Source: Linanthus parryae (taxonomy: Eukaryota; Streptophyta; Magnoliopsida; Ericales; Polemoniaceae). Taken from it: 64,000 nt of DNA. Below are positions 52,054 to 63,383 of the stretch, in pieces (position 1 is the stretch's first letter; each line of letters opens with the position of its first letter). Position numbers and translations under genes: made by a program. The notes below the pieces were generated by a model. The model was not told where the DNA came from. It did not search any database and saw only the letters and a list, made by a program, of their open reading frames with translations. The stretch is from assembly GCA_023055425.1 (NCBI GenBank), contig JALGPY010000007.1:13960001-14024000 (forward strand), written 5' to 3'.

Positions 52054-53514
52054 GTTCGGAGCTTGTTTTGCTGGAGAGACGCAGGATTGTGATAAAAGAG
52101 TGAATGTTGGGACTGAATTGTCAGTTTAAATATAGGACAGAGGGTACTGTAATCATGAAACTACGATGGGAAAAAACTAGTCCTATTCAACACTTTCTGG
52201 TTTGGCATTTCTTTCAAAATTACCGAGGTAATTAAAATAATAAAATTACTTATTTTCTCAGTTAGTTAGCACAATATAGTAATCAGAAGTATAGGTACTT
52301 TTCTTTTTTACACTTGGGTTAGACTTGGGTAAAAGGTTAAGGTAAAGACCTTCAAGGAGAGGAGCAGCTCGACGCAATCAACCAACTCATTTCTGAGTTT
52401 GACATGTTTGTCCATAGAATTAAATGTAGAGCACTTCGGTATTTATCTGACCTTCATATTTAATCTCGTTTACACTGTATTTGGTGCAGAACGAAGTCCC
52501 CCCCCCCCCCCCCCCCAAAATCACTAATTTAAAAACTCATTAGGCACTCGGGAAAAACACTAGTAACTTTATAATGAATTCCTTTTTTCTTTCTGGAAAC
52601 AGTTGTGGAAAAAACACCAGTAACCGGTTATTGGGATCAGGATATCTGGTTCTTTTGTCAGAGGCCTGGTCGTTCACTTGCTTCAAGAGTGGTGCTCCTG
52701 CATTTACCTCGATTTCGTTGATCATTACGTCTGTTTTTTTTTTGACCGCCTGTTAAACATTCTTTTTAAGCTTTATAAAAGTTCTGATAACTAAACAAAA
52801 AAAAGCCTTCAAAAGTTAAGTAAAACATCTTGATAAATATTCAATTTCTTTGCTTCCAGTTAACGCAGCTCAAGGAATTGTTTTTGTTCCCCCATTTCAT
52901 AGTAATATAATGTCCACACTTAGAAGCAAGTCCCACTGAATCTGTTCTCCATTTTTTGTCGAGTGCTTCAATAGGTATGCTATTATATTACTGGTGTCCT
53001 TGAATCTTAGTAAGAAAATCTCCTTAAATGACGAGCAATGAGGAAGTTCGTCTGAAGTTGTTTGCTATTTTAGATTGACAATAATGTATAGGATGAAACC
53101 GTGATCGCTCGAATAACTTTGGACGCGACGTTATTGTCTAAAGTTAGTCTAAGTAATACAAGGATGTGATTAAGCAGCATAGGATCCGTCTTAAATAGCT
53201 TAATACTCCCTTAGAGTACACCATTGTTACCGTTTGAAATAGCTTAATCAACTCTTTAATCAACCAATTGAAATTGAACGATGGTGATCACGTGGCTGGA
53301 CGGGCTGGACCTTTCTAAGGCTGGAGAGGATCCGTTATTCTCCCAATTTAGTCCAGTATCAAACACAGTATTAATAATTACAGCATTATAATTACTCCAG
53401 TCCTAGTTTAATTGTCCACTAATACTAGAAAACCAAACATGCCATAAAGGTGATGTATGATAGCATTAGCAAGGAGGAAGGATCTGTCAGCCTTTATGTT
53501 TGTTCTCAAAAAAA
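52054..53514. other. Promoter side of SWEET copy A and spacer
   Basis: The minus strand reads TATATTTAAACTG at about 52133-52122, a likely TATA region shared with copy B. An oligo-C run is at 52498-52516. A block at 52540-52725 is shared with 58465-58743 (separate entry). The rest is AT-rich with nothing recognised. Confidence 0.55.
52540..52725 (-). pseudogene. Unidentified coding-like block, copy A
   Basis: A minus-strand frame MINEIEVNAGAPLLKQVND.. resembles that of copy B (MNNEVKLNAGAQLQKQVKDE..), but a frameshift separates the next part (the ERLTDPIQVADAFF region of B). It might be a relic of a neighbouring gene exon carried in the duplication, or chance. Not recognised. Confidence 0.3.
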
Positions 53515-53828
53515 TCAGCCTTATGCTAAAACTCATGACCAACAGTTGGCTTCTGAGAGTTCTGTCATATGTTCGAATCCGAGAGGTGACATTCGAGCGC
53601 GCGGTGAAGCAGGTAATCATGGTGATATTGGTGCAGGCAAATACTCACCCTACTTGCAACTGTGACTACCTGTTTTACCATAGAGACACCTAATTACTGA
53701 AGTACCTTTTTCTGGTGGTTCAACCACAATTTCCTTCCTTTGAATGCAAAATGCTACTTCCGCCTCACCACTTCCGGAGATTATTGCTATCATTGTGAAC
53801 TTAGGACTGACAGTCTACTAATATATAG

Positions 53829-54209
53829 GCTCTGTTTGGTTCGCAGTAAAATGTTTTACAAGGGAAAATATTTTACGCGTAAAATGTTTTGTGTGAAAAA
53901 GCTTTCCCTGCAATTATTTTCTCGTGTTTGGTTGACTCTTGCCAAAACAGTGGGTCGTGACGGAAATGGCAGTGATAGGTGGCGGTGATGGTGGGTCGTG
54001 GTGGAGGTAGGTCGTAGTGGTGGTGGAGGTGTTAGTATGAGTTGTTGTGCTCCTTCACACTCCGGAAAATGGCTTACGGATTTGAAATGTGTAAATCATT
54101 TTACATCATTTTACTGGAAAACATTTACTTCCAACCAAACAGCTCCAAAACACTAAAACAAGGGAAAACATTTTACAGGAAAATGTTTTACCACCAACCG
54201 AACAGAGCC
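53829..54209. mobile_element. MITE in SWEET segment B
   Basis: The ends GCTCTGTTTGGTT and AACCGAACAGAGC are inverted repeats, continued by AAAATGTTTTAC / GTAAAATGTTTT words. The core has TAGGTGGCGGTGATGG and similar GGT-rich sequence. The target duplication is not clear. It is absent from segment A. Confidence 0.7.
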
Positions 54210-55431
54210 ATAGTATCTTGAAGTATGCTAAACTCTGAAGCAAATTTCTAAGGCAGTGGTTGGTAATGTGGAATTTTGTTTACCGTCATTACTTAAAACT
54301 AAGTTCTGATTCTTTGTCTTTTTTCCTCTCCCCACTAGTTCCGTTCTTTATAGTGTTGGGTAGCTCGAATCAAGCACTGTGGGTGCTTATAGTAACTGTA
54401 TAGCAATTTACGCTTCTGAATTATCAGAGCTCACCTTGTGATTCACTGATGAAGTTATGACTTCCTCGTAATACTTATTTGGAAAATTCATTTATGGACA
54501 TAGACTTAGACATGACTTGAATTTTGAGGATAATGCTTTTGAATACTGAAGTATTAGTTTCCTCATTATGTTCCGAATTATATGGTCGAGTTCTCTTATC
54601 GTGTCAAGTTCCTGACAATACTATGATTTGGTTCAGGAATGTAATAGTGAGGAAACAATCTCAATCCCTGATGACCGCATTAGCCACTTGCTCCAAACGG
54701 CTCCCCAAGATGTGATAGTGTGAGGGTTTACTCCAAAAGACTGAACTGGTTTGCAAGTTTATACTATGAAGTGTTCACACTATATTCTATTTCCTTTAAC
54801 TTCAGTAACAAATTATGATAAAAAGTGCAAGTCATTATTAATTTCAGAGGCATTTGAATTTTTTCAGTTGAGGATTCACTCCTTCACGGGATTAAAGCTA
54901 GGTGCTTGAAGCACCAGAGAGAACGAACGTCGGGTATGAAGTAACTTTCGATATCAACACAAGCTTCTTCATTCTCTCCATCTATATAAAGAACTGCAAG
55001 CATGGTTTCAAGTTATATATGCTACAAGAAATTCATCGTCCAGAGGGCGTAAATGCTATATTTTTTTTTCTCCTGTCTCCTACTGTTACAAATGCATTGG
55101 AATTAAAAGAGTTGCTTATATTGGTCCAGTACACCTTGAGGCTTGAACTACCTTTCTACCTTTTTTTCTAAAACTTCCCAAGTACTATTTACCTTCCAAC
55201 ACATACTCAAAAGAAAAAAGTTGCCCATCATATTTTTTATTATATTCGCAGATTACTAATGACACAAGGAAGTGATACCTGAATATTTCTCGACTATGGA
55301 ACTTAGTATTTAACTGAAATCGTGGAGATAATCTGAACTTTTAACATAATCAAGCTGGAATAAGCTGAGTGATTAGATAACAAAAGCAACCGACGTGATA
55401 AAATTGGAAGGCATGTTGGTCAAGCCAATGG
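54210..55431. other. 3' flank of SWEET copy B
   Basis: Non-coding, homologous to 48.45-49.58 kb in copy A. Confidence 0.6.
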
Positions 55432-58121
55432 CTAAGCCACCTCTTGAGTTGGCTTCTTGTGATCCTCTTCCTCCTCACAGAAGCCATGTTTTGGAGTTGA
55501 CTTGTAGTAGCATCCGTACAAAATGAGCTGCGCCGCACCAAGTAAGACTCCCAAACCGTTTCCTGTCTGAAAAATAGAAGTATTATTTATGACAGAAGTA
55601 TGGTCACAAAATTATTTCATGTTGGATTAGTGCTTCTAGAAGATGAAGGCTTGTTCATATTCACTATGGCCTTTTAGGGGGAAGAGTAAGAGAAAAATAA
55701 AACCCTATTTCAGCTCCACACTCGAACATATAGATTTCTGGGGCTGCTTACTGCTTAATGAATCAGTCAGAGCTGTGATTTGTGCTCTGGAATGGGTTCT
55801 CTGAACCAATTCACAATTTGATACAAATTCCTTGAATTCCGAAGGGATATGGTAATAAATATACTAGGGGTTGAGTATACTTATGGATGCTTGAACTGGT
55901 AGGTGTCATCTTTTTGAACCTTTTGGCAGTAAATAAAAGTATGGGAAACTGAAGTTAATGGTAGGCAATTTGTAGCATTGCTAATCATGTATTTTCTTTT
56001 GTCTAAAACTTTGATCTCTTCCGGATTTCATCTTCCTCATGTGTCCCTGTTTGTGTTCAGGGTTCGGTAGTATTGTGGAATTTGAATATGGTATAGGGGT
56101 ACATACTATTTTGTAGTGCTATGTATGTTGCCCAGTTCATTGAAAACTAATAGTTAAAAGTTTGAGTTGTCCCTTGAACAAATATAGAAGTGCTTTACAT
56201 GATTCATGGATCTAGGCATGGTTATGCCAAGCCATATACAAAAATACCTAGGGGCTTACTTGCACTTTCTCCTAGAAATCATAGCACTTAAGATTGGTGT
56301 TCATTTACTAGGTTATGACTCTACTATTACATTTTTTACCTTCAGTTGGTAAGTAAATGACTTACCACTAAGAATGGGTCAAACTCTAGAAGGGCGTAAA
56401 TGACCCAAACGGCTCCATTACAAAATGCTGCTAGGGAGAACCAGAAGGGCATGTACTCCACGCTCCTTGTGTGTATAACTTTTTTCTGTTATAAGACAAA
56501 GAAATTCATCAATAACGATATGTTGTCAGAGACCATTGGCTTTGATATGCAAACTCACCTGCAGAGAGCATGGAACTATTCTTGGTTTGTTATCTGGGGA
56601 AGCTCTTTGTTTTGTGAATTTTGTATTTTATACTCCTCTTACGAGACTATCACATGTGTGTGTGCATAATAGATACTTTTTAGAATCTGTCGAACATTAA
56701 TTAATGTTAAGTATGGTAAACAGTTAACACTAATTAGCAGCACTCAGCTGAAGAAACTCACCATGATAGTAAGTGGGGAAGAGTAAAGCATCACTACGAA
56801 GATGACACTAAAAACACCCAGAAACGTGGATCTACTCTCATGGGTGTGGAATTTTAGGATCGTAACTGTCACAATAACTGCGGTAACTACTACCCCAGCT
56901 GAAAGCCCAATCATGATCTTTACCTGAAATGCACATCCACAGAAGAGGATGAAAAACAAGATTCCAGAGTTGATTATGGCTTTATGTTCAATTTTTTTTG
57001 CTTTCTGAATAGCAGTATATATGCAATATAGCGGCTTACACTTAGTGTTGGACTATTGTTGACAACATGCTTGTCTTTAGAATTGAATCCAACTGTTTGC
57101 AAGAATTCCCTCAACTCAAACTCAACTCTGAATAATGCTTGGCTAACAGATAAATTACACTAGCAAAGTATGCTCCTAATTGTTCGAGATATTTCAACGA
57201 GTTTCCTGTTTCTAGTTAAGTTCAAATAAGGACCACACTGTGCTATGAAGCTTGGAAACTCTGTCTAGGGGTTTGCCATGTTGGATACCTCGGGACACCC
57301 AGATAAAAAAGAAATGTTTCCAAATATGTTAACTTTGCATTTCTGTGTCGGCGGTACACTATGGACTCAATGGCACCTTCAGATACAGCAGATCAGTTCA
57401 CATTTACCGGAGTAGAAAGAAAGTGTTTAGTGATTCCATACCCTTTGTTTATTGTCGGTGTATCTGAGAAATATGAGGATATAGGTCAACTCTAGCACCA
57501 AGCCAATGCTATTGATTGTGACCAGCAGAGTGCTATTTGGGCGAACAATGGGTAGGCCGTAAAAAATCCAGAGTAAACAGGATACGAATGCTGCAACATA
57601 TGGATCTGCCTTGAACCCCTCCACAGATTTCTTCTTTGCAATTCTATAGAATATTGGCCTGCATAAACAAATAAGGTGTTAATACATCATTAGCCTTGCT
57701 TTTATAGAGAAATCCATTTAAGGAACAGAAACAAATCAGAGAAGCACACAGAAAAGAGGTGTGTAGTTTGCACTGCTAAATTAGGAGTGGCTTCAAGTGA
57801 CCAATCTCATATATATGCCAACTATGAGAGTTAGCTCGTCTTAGAGCATTATCTGTAAGCATGTTGTTGTGTATATATATGCATGTTATGTGTGTGTGTG
57901 GGAGGGAGAGAGAGTTACACTGGTGAGGCAAACATTGAGAAAGCAGTGATGTTGCCTGCAGAGAAAAGAAGCTTTGTTCAACCACTAAAAGGGAGACATA
58001 CATTTGTGTAAATGTGTTGCTGGTGTGTAGAATTAATTTGATTTCACAGAGAGACAGACACCACAGAGTAAATAGTACCAATAATTCCTACGATCGTGCG
58101 AGCAGTTCTAACAGACACCAT
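55432..58121 (-). CDS. SWEET: SWEET sugar transporter, copy B (clade II-like)
   Basis: Six exons with lengths identical to copy A: 58121-58079, 57955-57919, 57658-57442, 56923-56762, 56485-56366 and 55566-55432. The product is 237 aa, intact, with the same seven-span MtN3 architecture. Differences from A are conservative and scattered: MVSVRT start, FASPVPIF (I for T after the conserved PVP), [59 protein letters not shown] and [12 protein letters not shown]. Exon 3 acceptor TGCAG|GCC makes VPIF instead of VPTF. Same probable function as A, with possible divergence in expression. Confidence 0.93.
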
Positions 58122-59671
58122 TCGAAGCTTGTTTTGCTGACAGAGACGCAGGATTGTGGTAGAAGAGTGAACGGTGGGACTGAATTGTCAGTTTAAATAT
58201 AAGACAGAGGGTACTGTAATAACGAAACTGCTAAGGACTAGTGTGATGGGAATAAGCTAGTCCTATTCGATACTTTCTGGTTTAGCATTTCTTTCAAAAT
58301 TACCGAGGCAATTAAAGTAATAAAATTACATCTTTATTCAGTTAGTTAGCACAATATAGTAATCAGAAGTATAGGCACTTTTCTTTCTACACTTGGGTTA
58401 GACTTTTGTAAAAAGTTATGGTAAAGACCTTCAAGGAGAGAAGCCTTACCAGGAGCAGTTTGACTCAATCAATCGACTCATTTCTGAGTTTAGAATGATG
58501 TCCATAGAATAAAAAGAATTCTGCATATGGTGCAGAATTAACCATGTCTGATTTGAAAATCCTTAGCACTAGGAAAAACACCGGCAACTTTATATTGAAC
58601 CCCCCTTTTTTCCTTCTGGAAACAGTTGCGAAAAAAGCATCTGCAACCTGTATTGGATCAGTAAGTCTCTCTTTTACAGATGCTTCATCTTTCACTTGCT
58701 TCTGGAGTTGTGCTCCTGCATTTAGCTTGACTTCATTGTTCATTATGTCTGATTTTCTTGTTGAATTTGTTGCCTTGTTAAATGGTAATTTTTTTAGTTT
58801 TACTAAAGTTCTGATTACTAAACAATAAAAAGGTTCCTTGAAAAGTAATGTAAAATATTGTCATAAATTATTCAATTACTTTGCTTCCAATTAACGCAGC
58901 CCAAGCAATTTATTTTTGTCCCCCATTCAAAATAATATAATGTCCACACTTACAAGCAAGTTCCACTGAATCTGTTCTCAATTTTTTTCCTTGACTGCTT
59001 CAATAGGTATGCTGCTATGCTCTAAGAGGAAATGCACCATCGTGTCATTGAATTCTAGTAAGATAAGCTCCTTAAATAACAAGCAAGGAGGAAACCATGA
59101 TCGCTCTAATAACCTTGGACGCGAAATTATTGTCTAAAGTTAGTCTTAAGTAATACAAGGATGTGATTAGGCAGCCTACGGTCCGTCTTATTCCTAGCAC
59201 ACATATCCACTGATGAGATCTGGGAGATTAGGAATACCTATACTTCCCTTGACACCATAATTTTATCATCTGTTATATTGCATTGAAGCTTCGTCATGAT
59301 AAAATGTAGTTATAGGGTTGGTTTGGCAAAACGGCTTTAACTAGTTTATGTTTTAAAAGTCAAATCCGTCCCCTGACGTATGTTTTAAGCCAGTTCAATG
59401 ATTGAAACCCAAGATGCGGTTTAAAAGTGGAAGCTCTAGATCACCTCTCCTCTGAAGCATTGATAGATCAAAGCATTTGACATAAGATAAAATGTGATCC
59501 CAAGTAGGAAATTCATAGCACTGCTGTCCTGAATAGATGGAGGAAAAGAGACTAATATGAACCCTCTTTGCTATTTTTCTTTGGTTCATCTGGAATGGCA
59601 GAAATGCTACTATGTTCAGGTCTCTTTGGAGCTTGGTTCTACACTTATATACTTCTATGCTGATTTGGCAG
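58122..59671. other. Promoter side of SWEET copy B and right edge of the duplication
   Basis: The minus strand reads TATATTTAAACTG near 58201-58190 as in copy A. Homology to copy A runs to about 59175. After that the sequence is unique and no gene is recognised up to the fragment at 59672. Confidence 0.55.
58465..58743 (-). pseudogene. Unidentified coding-like block, copy B
   Basis: A minus-strand open frame of 92 codons starts MNNEVKLNAGAQLQKQVKDE and contains ERLTDPIQVADAFFATVSRR. It is partly shared with the degenerate block at 52540-52725. I do not recognise it. It sits about 340 bp upstream of the SWEET start, so it may be promoter sequence that happens to be open. Confidence 0.3.
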
Positions 59672-59895
59672 TGATTTATGTCGAGGAATCACTGAATGAG
59701 CACCCAAAGTTGCTAGAGTTCGTTCGCGCAACCAGGGATTGCTCAATCTCTCACTTACAAGCCAAGAGCAGAGAGAGTTGCGCTGGCAAGCTAGCAAAAA
59801 TGGCAGCAGACGGTGAGGCGCCCCACTCTTTTATAATGAATGTTCGAGCAATTGTAATTAGAGAAATGCTTGTTGCTGCCAATAGAAGGCAGTAA
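59672..59895 (+). pseudogene. Unidentified last-exon-like fragment
   Basis: An open frame follows an acceptor-like CTGATTTGGCAG (59660-59671). It encodes about 74 residues of well-balanced soluble protein (VEESLNEHPKLLEFVRATRD, SHLQAKSRESCAGKLAKMAA, FIMNVRAIVIREMLVAAN) ending NRRQ-stop. The composition is like a real helical C-terminus. No upstream exons are seen to the left, where the SWEET duplication ends, so it may be a truncated gene remnant. Family not recognised. Confidence 0.45.
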
Positions 59896-60475
59896 CCTTT
59901 TGTTGTTTTTGTATCATCCAAATGATGTGCCAGAAAGAAATGGAGTATTTTTTCTCTTTAAATCTTGCACTTGATAAAAATAACCCAAAATGTGGTGGGT
60001 TGTGATTTTATTCTAAGGTTTATTATAGAGTTAATCACAGAGTCAAAGGCTCAATATTCCATTCTTGAAAATTAGCTTTTTAAGCTTCACCACACACACT
60101 CCATGATTCATTTATCTTACACGCACGAGATGTTCTTTATTATTCTTCCTTTTTTCTTTTATGAAATAAAGAAAATTCGACAAAAAAAATTTCGTTATTC
60201 TTAAGCTTTATTTTTTCGTTATTCTTAAGCTTCATTCGGTCGGGGAGTTGATGATTTCCAATATTGCTTTACTTGTGATGTTGGCCATGTTTGGAGGAGC
60301 TTAATTAAGATTATGTGATTGTAGATTATTGAAATGAGTGGTTGCGGTGATAAAAGACAGTGTACTGTTTTAAATTCAATCACTCATTTAAAAAAAATGA
60401 TTATCTTAATTAAGCTCATCCAAACATGTCCGTTATGATTTCAAACATACGTTGGGCTTTCAAAATACACTGCTA
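59896..60475. other. Intergenic sequence
   Basis: AT-rich. Near 60295-60315 and 60400-60430 a motif (CATGTTTGGAGGAGCTTAATTAAG) is inverted (CTTAATTAAGCTCATCCAAACATG), with a central complementary AGT..ATTGAA region. This suggests a small (~130 bp) MITE-like inverted repeat. No coding sequence. Confidence 0.5.
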
Positions 60476-60734
60476 CTACTTCCGTTTCTTCTCTATCACA
60501 CCAGTTTGACTTTTGTCACTATTTACTGGGTCACTTTGACCGGTGATATGTGTAGCAAAACGATGCAAATTTTTGATAATTTTTTCATGGTATTGTAGTG
60601 TAAAAGTTGCTCTATAACACGGTGAAAACAATATCAAAAAGTCGCATCGTTTTGCTATCCAAATCGTCTGGTCAAAGTGACTCAGATACGAGTCTAAAAG
60701 TCAAACCGGTGTAATAGAGAAGAAAGGGAGATAG
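60476..60734. mobile_element. Stowaway-like MITE
   Basis: The ends CTACTTCCGTTTCTTCTC and inverted GAGAAGAAAGGGAGATAG are flanked by TA (60474-60475 and 60735-60736). It is 259 bp and shares CACTTTGACC, TTTTTGATAATTTTTTCATGG and GCTATCCAAATC with the copies at 35057, 47665 and 61646. Confidence 0.85.
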
Positions 60735-61645
60735 TACTATTTATGGCATGGAGTATCTTTGTTTTTTTTAAACATGTATTGTGTTGTTTTATGGTGGATC
60801 TTTCTTTATAAAATCATCACTCCATACTTTTCTTGCTGACATAAACACTCATTCCCCTCCAATTTACAAGAAGTTATAATATTTTGTTTGTGGTTTGTCT
60901 TTTTTTAAAGTAACTTTCTTCTTTGTTCGTTCTCGAAAGTATCTATGATCTCATCTTTTATGTGAATGTGCATGTATTTTTTTTAAAGAAGCTACCTTTG
61001 CTTATGAAAGTATCTATTAGGGTTAAAATAGTAAATAAAAGTATATGTAAGAGTATACTTTGTGACATATAATTTGGACATAATTGTACATATTAGCGCA
61101 ATAAAATCAGAATGGGAGAATGAGTATGATATCGACAAAATTTTGGAAAAAAATGTCCAAATTTTCTGTATTAATATCTGTAGACACCGATAGAAAGAAG
61201 AATACAAACTCAACATCGACGGAGATTGGGACCTGGGGAGACCGAAAGTCAGGGCCCGCATGATCATAAGAGACTCAAAGTGACAAATACATGGCCGGCA
61301 TGGCAAAACCTATTCGTTTCATAACTAAGTCGAGCAGTGGCATAAGCCCTTCGAGATGGCATCTCTTTCGCCATATAAATAGACTTCAGGAAATTTGAAG
61401 CCGAAACAGGTGAACAATAATCAGAGAGGTGGAGAACGAGAGAGAAGGTAGGGGCATCGACTTATTTGAAAGTGGAGCGTTTATTGAAGAGGCAGCGGGA
61501 TGCTTGGGAAGTGGGAACCATCAGGACAATCAGGTATACTAAGCGCACCACGAATTCAACAACACGCGATATATCAACGGATGATGATTAGGTGTGGGTG
61601 CCCATGTGGGTAAAGAAAGTCAAAGATGTAATGGGCTGTCAAGTA
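60735..61645. other. Intergenic sequence with a possible RNase H scrap
   Basis: At about 61205-61285 the plus strand reads LNIDGDWDLGRPKVRARMII (then RDSK), similar to the first strands of LINE-type RNase H, followed by stops. The rest is AT-rich and unassigned. Confidence 0.4.
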
Positions 61646-61722
61646 CTAGTTCTGTTTCTTCTCTTTCAGCTTACTTCATTATTTACTAGGTCATTTTGAC
61701 CCGGTGATTTGGTTAGCGAAAC

Positions 61723-62161
61723 TGTTATGACGCAGCGGATGAATCCGGATATCAAGCATGAACGATAACAAACTATTAAAACGAGAGACAAGAATTTAAC
61801 GTGGATCGCTAGTTTGAATACTAGCTACTCCACAACCCGAACCCGATTTTTATTGAGAGAAACAAAATCCAAAACCCTATTACAACGACAAACACGCACA
61901 AAAAAGAAAACTCGTGAGTAGCTCTCTGACCCGTGTGCGTAGCCCATGTTACTACTGACTACTAACAACCACTATAAGAGCATGCCTATATATAGTACCA
62001 AAACCAATTGTCCGCCGCCTCAAAGTAATTGGGGTTAGTTTGTCTCCTAGCCCAAGAATAATTCACCGCCCCAAAGGATTGGAGCATGAGAAATTATTCT
62101 GTGCTTTTCATGCACTTAAAACAAAACCAAAAGCTAGAATATTTGAATCACATATCTAACA
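61723..62161 (-). repeat. 3' LTR (element sense) of the Gag-only element
   Basis: 439 bp; reads TGTTATGACGCAGCGG...ATATCTAACA on the plus strand. It is the downstream LTR because the element is on the minus strand. Confidence 0.93.
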
Positions 62162-62566
62162 AATCTCCACCTTGATTCAAACACTCTACCAGAACATATG
62201 CTTCTCTCGACCAAAAACCTGAACCGGATGCGTCTCCCTGAATTTGAAACGAGCACGCCTCCACCTAGAACCAGACTCAAATACATTCACTGAGAAAGCA
62301 TGACCGAATGTATTCCCGATGCGCTCCAAACAGCGCCAGAACCAGTGCACCATGACAAGTGCCCAGAAGTCGTCCAGACCAAATGCACCGACGACGAGTG
62401 CCACAAATTGTCATGCCAGATGCGCCCCGTATGCCTCAGATGCGCCCGAAACCTAATGCGCGCCATAAATATTTTTGCGCCTAGAATCTGAACCCGATTC
62501 GCGTGCCAAAGATCTCACGCGCGCCAGATGCTCCATGCCAGGAGCCCAGGATCGCCCCCAAGGGGC
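62162..62566 (-). other. Non-coding segment between gag and the 3' LTR
   Basis: It holds the polypurine tract next to the LTR and GC-rich sequence with repeated GCGCC words. The phrase CTCCACCTAGAACCAGA occurs at about 62258 and again at about 62599 at the gag end, bounding the region. This could reflect an internal deletion of pol between short repeats. Confidence 0.5.
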
Positions 62567-63337
62567 TCAGAGAAGAAGGTCGTCATCGGAGGAGGTCCCT
62601 CCACCTAGAACCAGATTCGTCTGGTTCTTCTTGGGACACTTTATCTTCCAGTGACCTTTCTCCTTGCAGTAGACACAGACGTCCTGTGGTAAGCTGGATC
62701 CTGCGAACCTCTTGTATCCCTTACATTTTCCTGCTTTGACCATTAAACCAGCCGCATAATGGTCACATGAATTGCCTGCAGCCTTGTGCCTCACACTCCT
62801 AGTGTGAAGAGCAGATCTGACCTGTTCTAGAGTTATCGAATCTTTCCCACCAATGAAAGATTGCACGAAACCCTCATACGATGGAGGCAGCGACACAAAC
62901 AGAATTAAGGCCGCATCCTCATCACTTATTTTCTCTTCACTATTACGCAATTCAAGCAGAATAGTGTTTAAAACATCTAAGTGATCACTAATTTGCGTAC
63001 CTTCAGACATTCGCAACCCGAATAGCCGCTGCTTGAGCATCAACTTGTTTGCCACAGATTTCTTCATGTAGAGCTCCTCCAATTTGACCCACAAAGCAGC
63101 CGCCTTCTCCTGATATGCGACACCGGTGATCACGTCGTCCGTCAGACACAACATGATCGTTGCGTGCGCCTTCTCCTCCATCATCAGATACGCCGATGTG
63201 GTTGTGTCGACGTTGCCCTTGTAGGACGCCAGAGGCAGCCAAAGATCGTCGCCTTTCAACAACGCCTTCATCTTGATCTGCCACAGACTGAAACTGTTTC
63301 TCCCACTGAAACTCTCGATCTTTATAGTACCCGACAT
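62567..63337 (-). CDS. Copia-type Gag of the non-autonomous element
   Basis: A 256-aa intact ORF. The N-terminus MSGTIKIESFSGRNSFSLWQ and IKMKALLKGDDLW is the usual copia Gag start. It is followed by a UBN2-type domain (ATIMLCLTDDV, LWVKLEELYMKKS, LMLKQRLFGLRM, ILLELRNSEEKISDEDAALILFVSLPPSY; given in pieces) and a complete CX2CX4HX4C zinc knuckle CVYCKEKGHWKIKC near residue 220-233. It ends DDDLLL without reaching a protease. Gag would form particles, while reverse transcriptase and integrase must come from a related autonomous copia element. Confidence 0.93.
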   Translation of the reverse strand: MSGTIKIESFSGRNSFSLWQIKMKALLKGDDLWLPLASYKGNVDTTTSAYLMMEEKAHATIMLCLTDDVITGVAYQEKAAALWVKLEELYMKKSVANKLMLKQRLFGLRMSEGTQISDHLDVLNTILLELRNSEEKISDEDAALILFVSLPPSYEGFVQSFIGGKDSITLEQVRSALHTRSVRHKAAGNSCDHYAAGLMVKAGKCKGYKRFAGSSLPQDVCVYCKEKGHWKIKCPKKNQTNLVLGGGTSSDDDLLL

Positions 63338-63383
63338 CGTTTCTTGTTTGAAACCCTAACCTAACCTGGCTCTGATACCAGTT

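Larger units (their letters stand above)
47925..59175. repeat. Tandem segmental duplication carrying two SWEET genes
   Basis: Copy A is about 47925-53190 and copy B about 53515-59175, in direct orientation. Shared blocks include the left edge (ATCAGCCTTATG.TAAAACTC and CGAATCCGA..GG), the 3' flanks of the genes, all six exons and their introns, the promoters (CAGTTTAAATATA), and the right edge (AAAGTTAGTCT.AAGTAATACAAGG). Copies differ by indels, including a long (TA)n in copy A and a MITE in copy B. Confidence 0.85.

Noticed and set aside
53517..53600. tRNA-derived SINE, suggested by GTTCGAATCC (box B-like) here and a similar block at 47930-48010
   Set aside because: The similarity of the two places is explained by the SWEET segmental duplication. 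No convincing box A, tail or target duplication was found.
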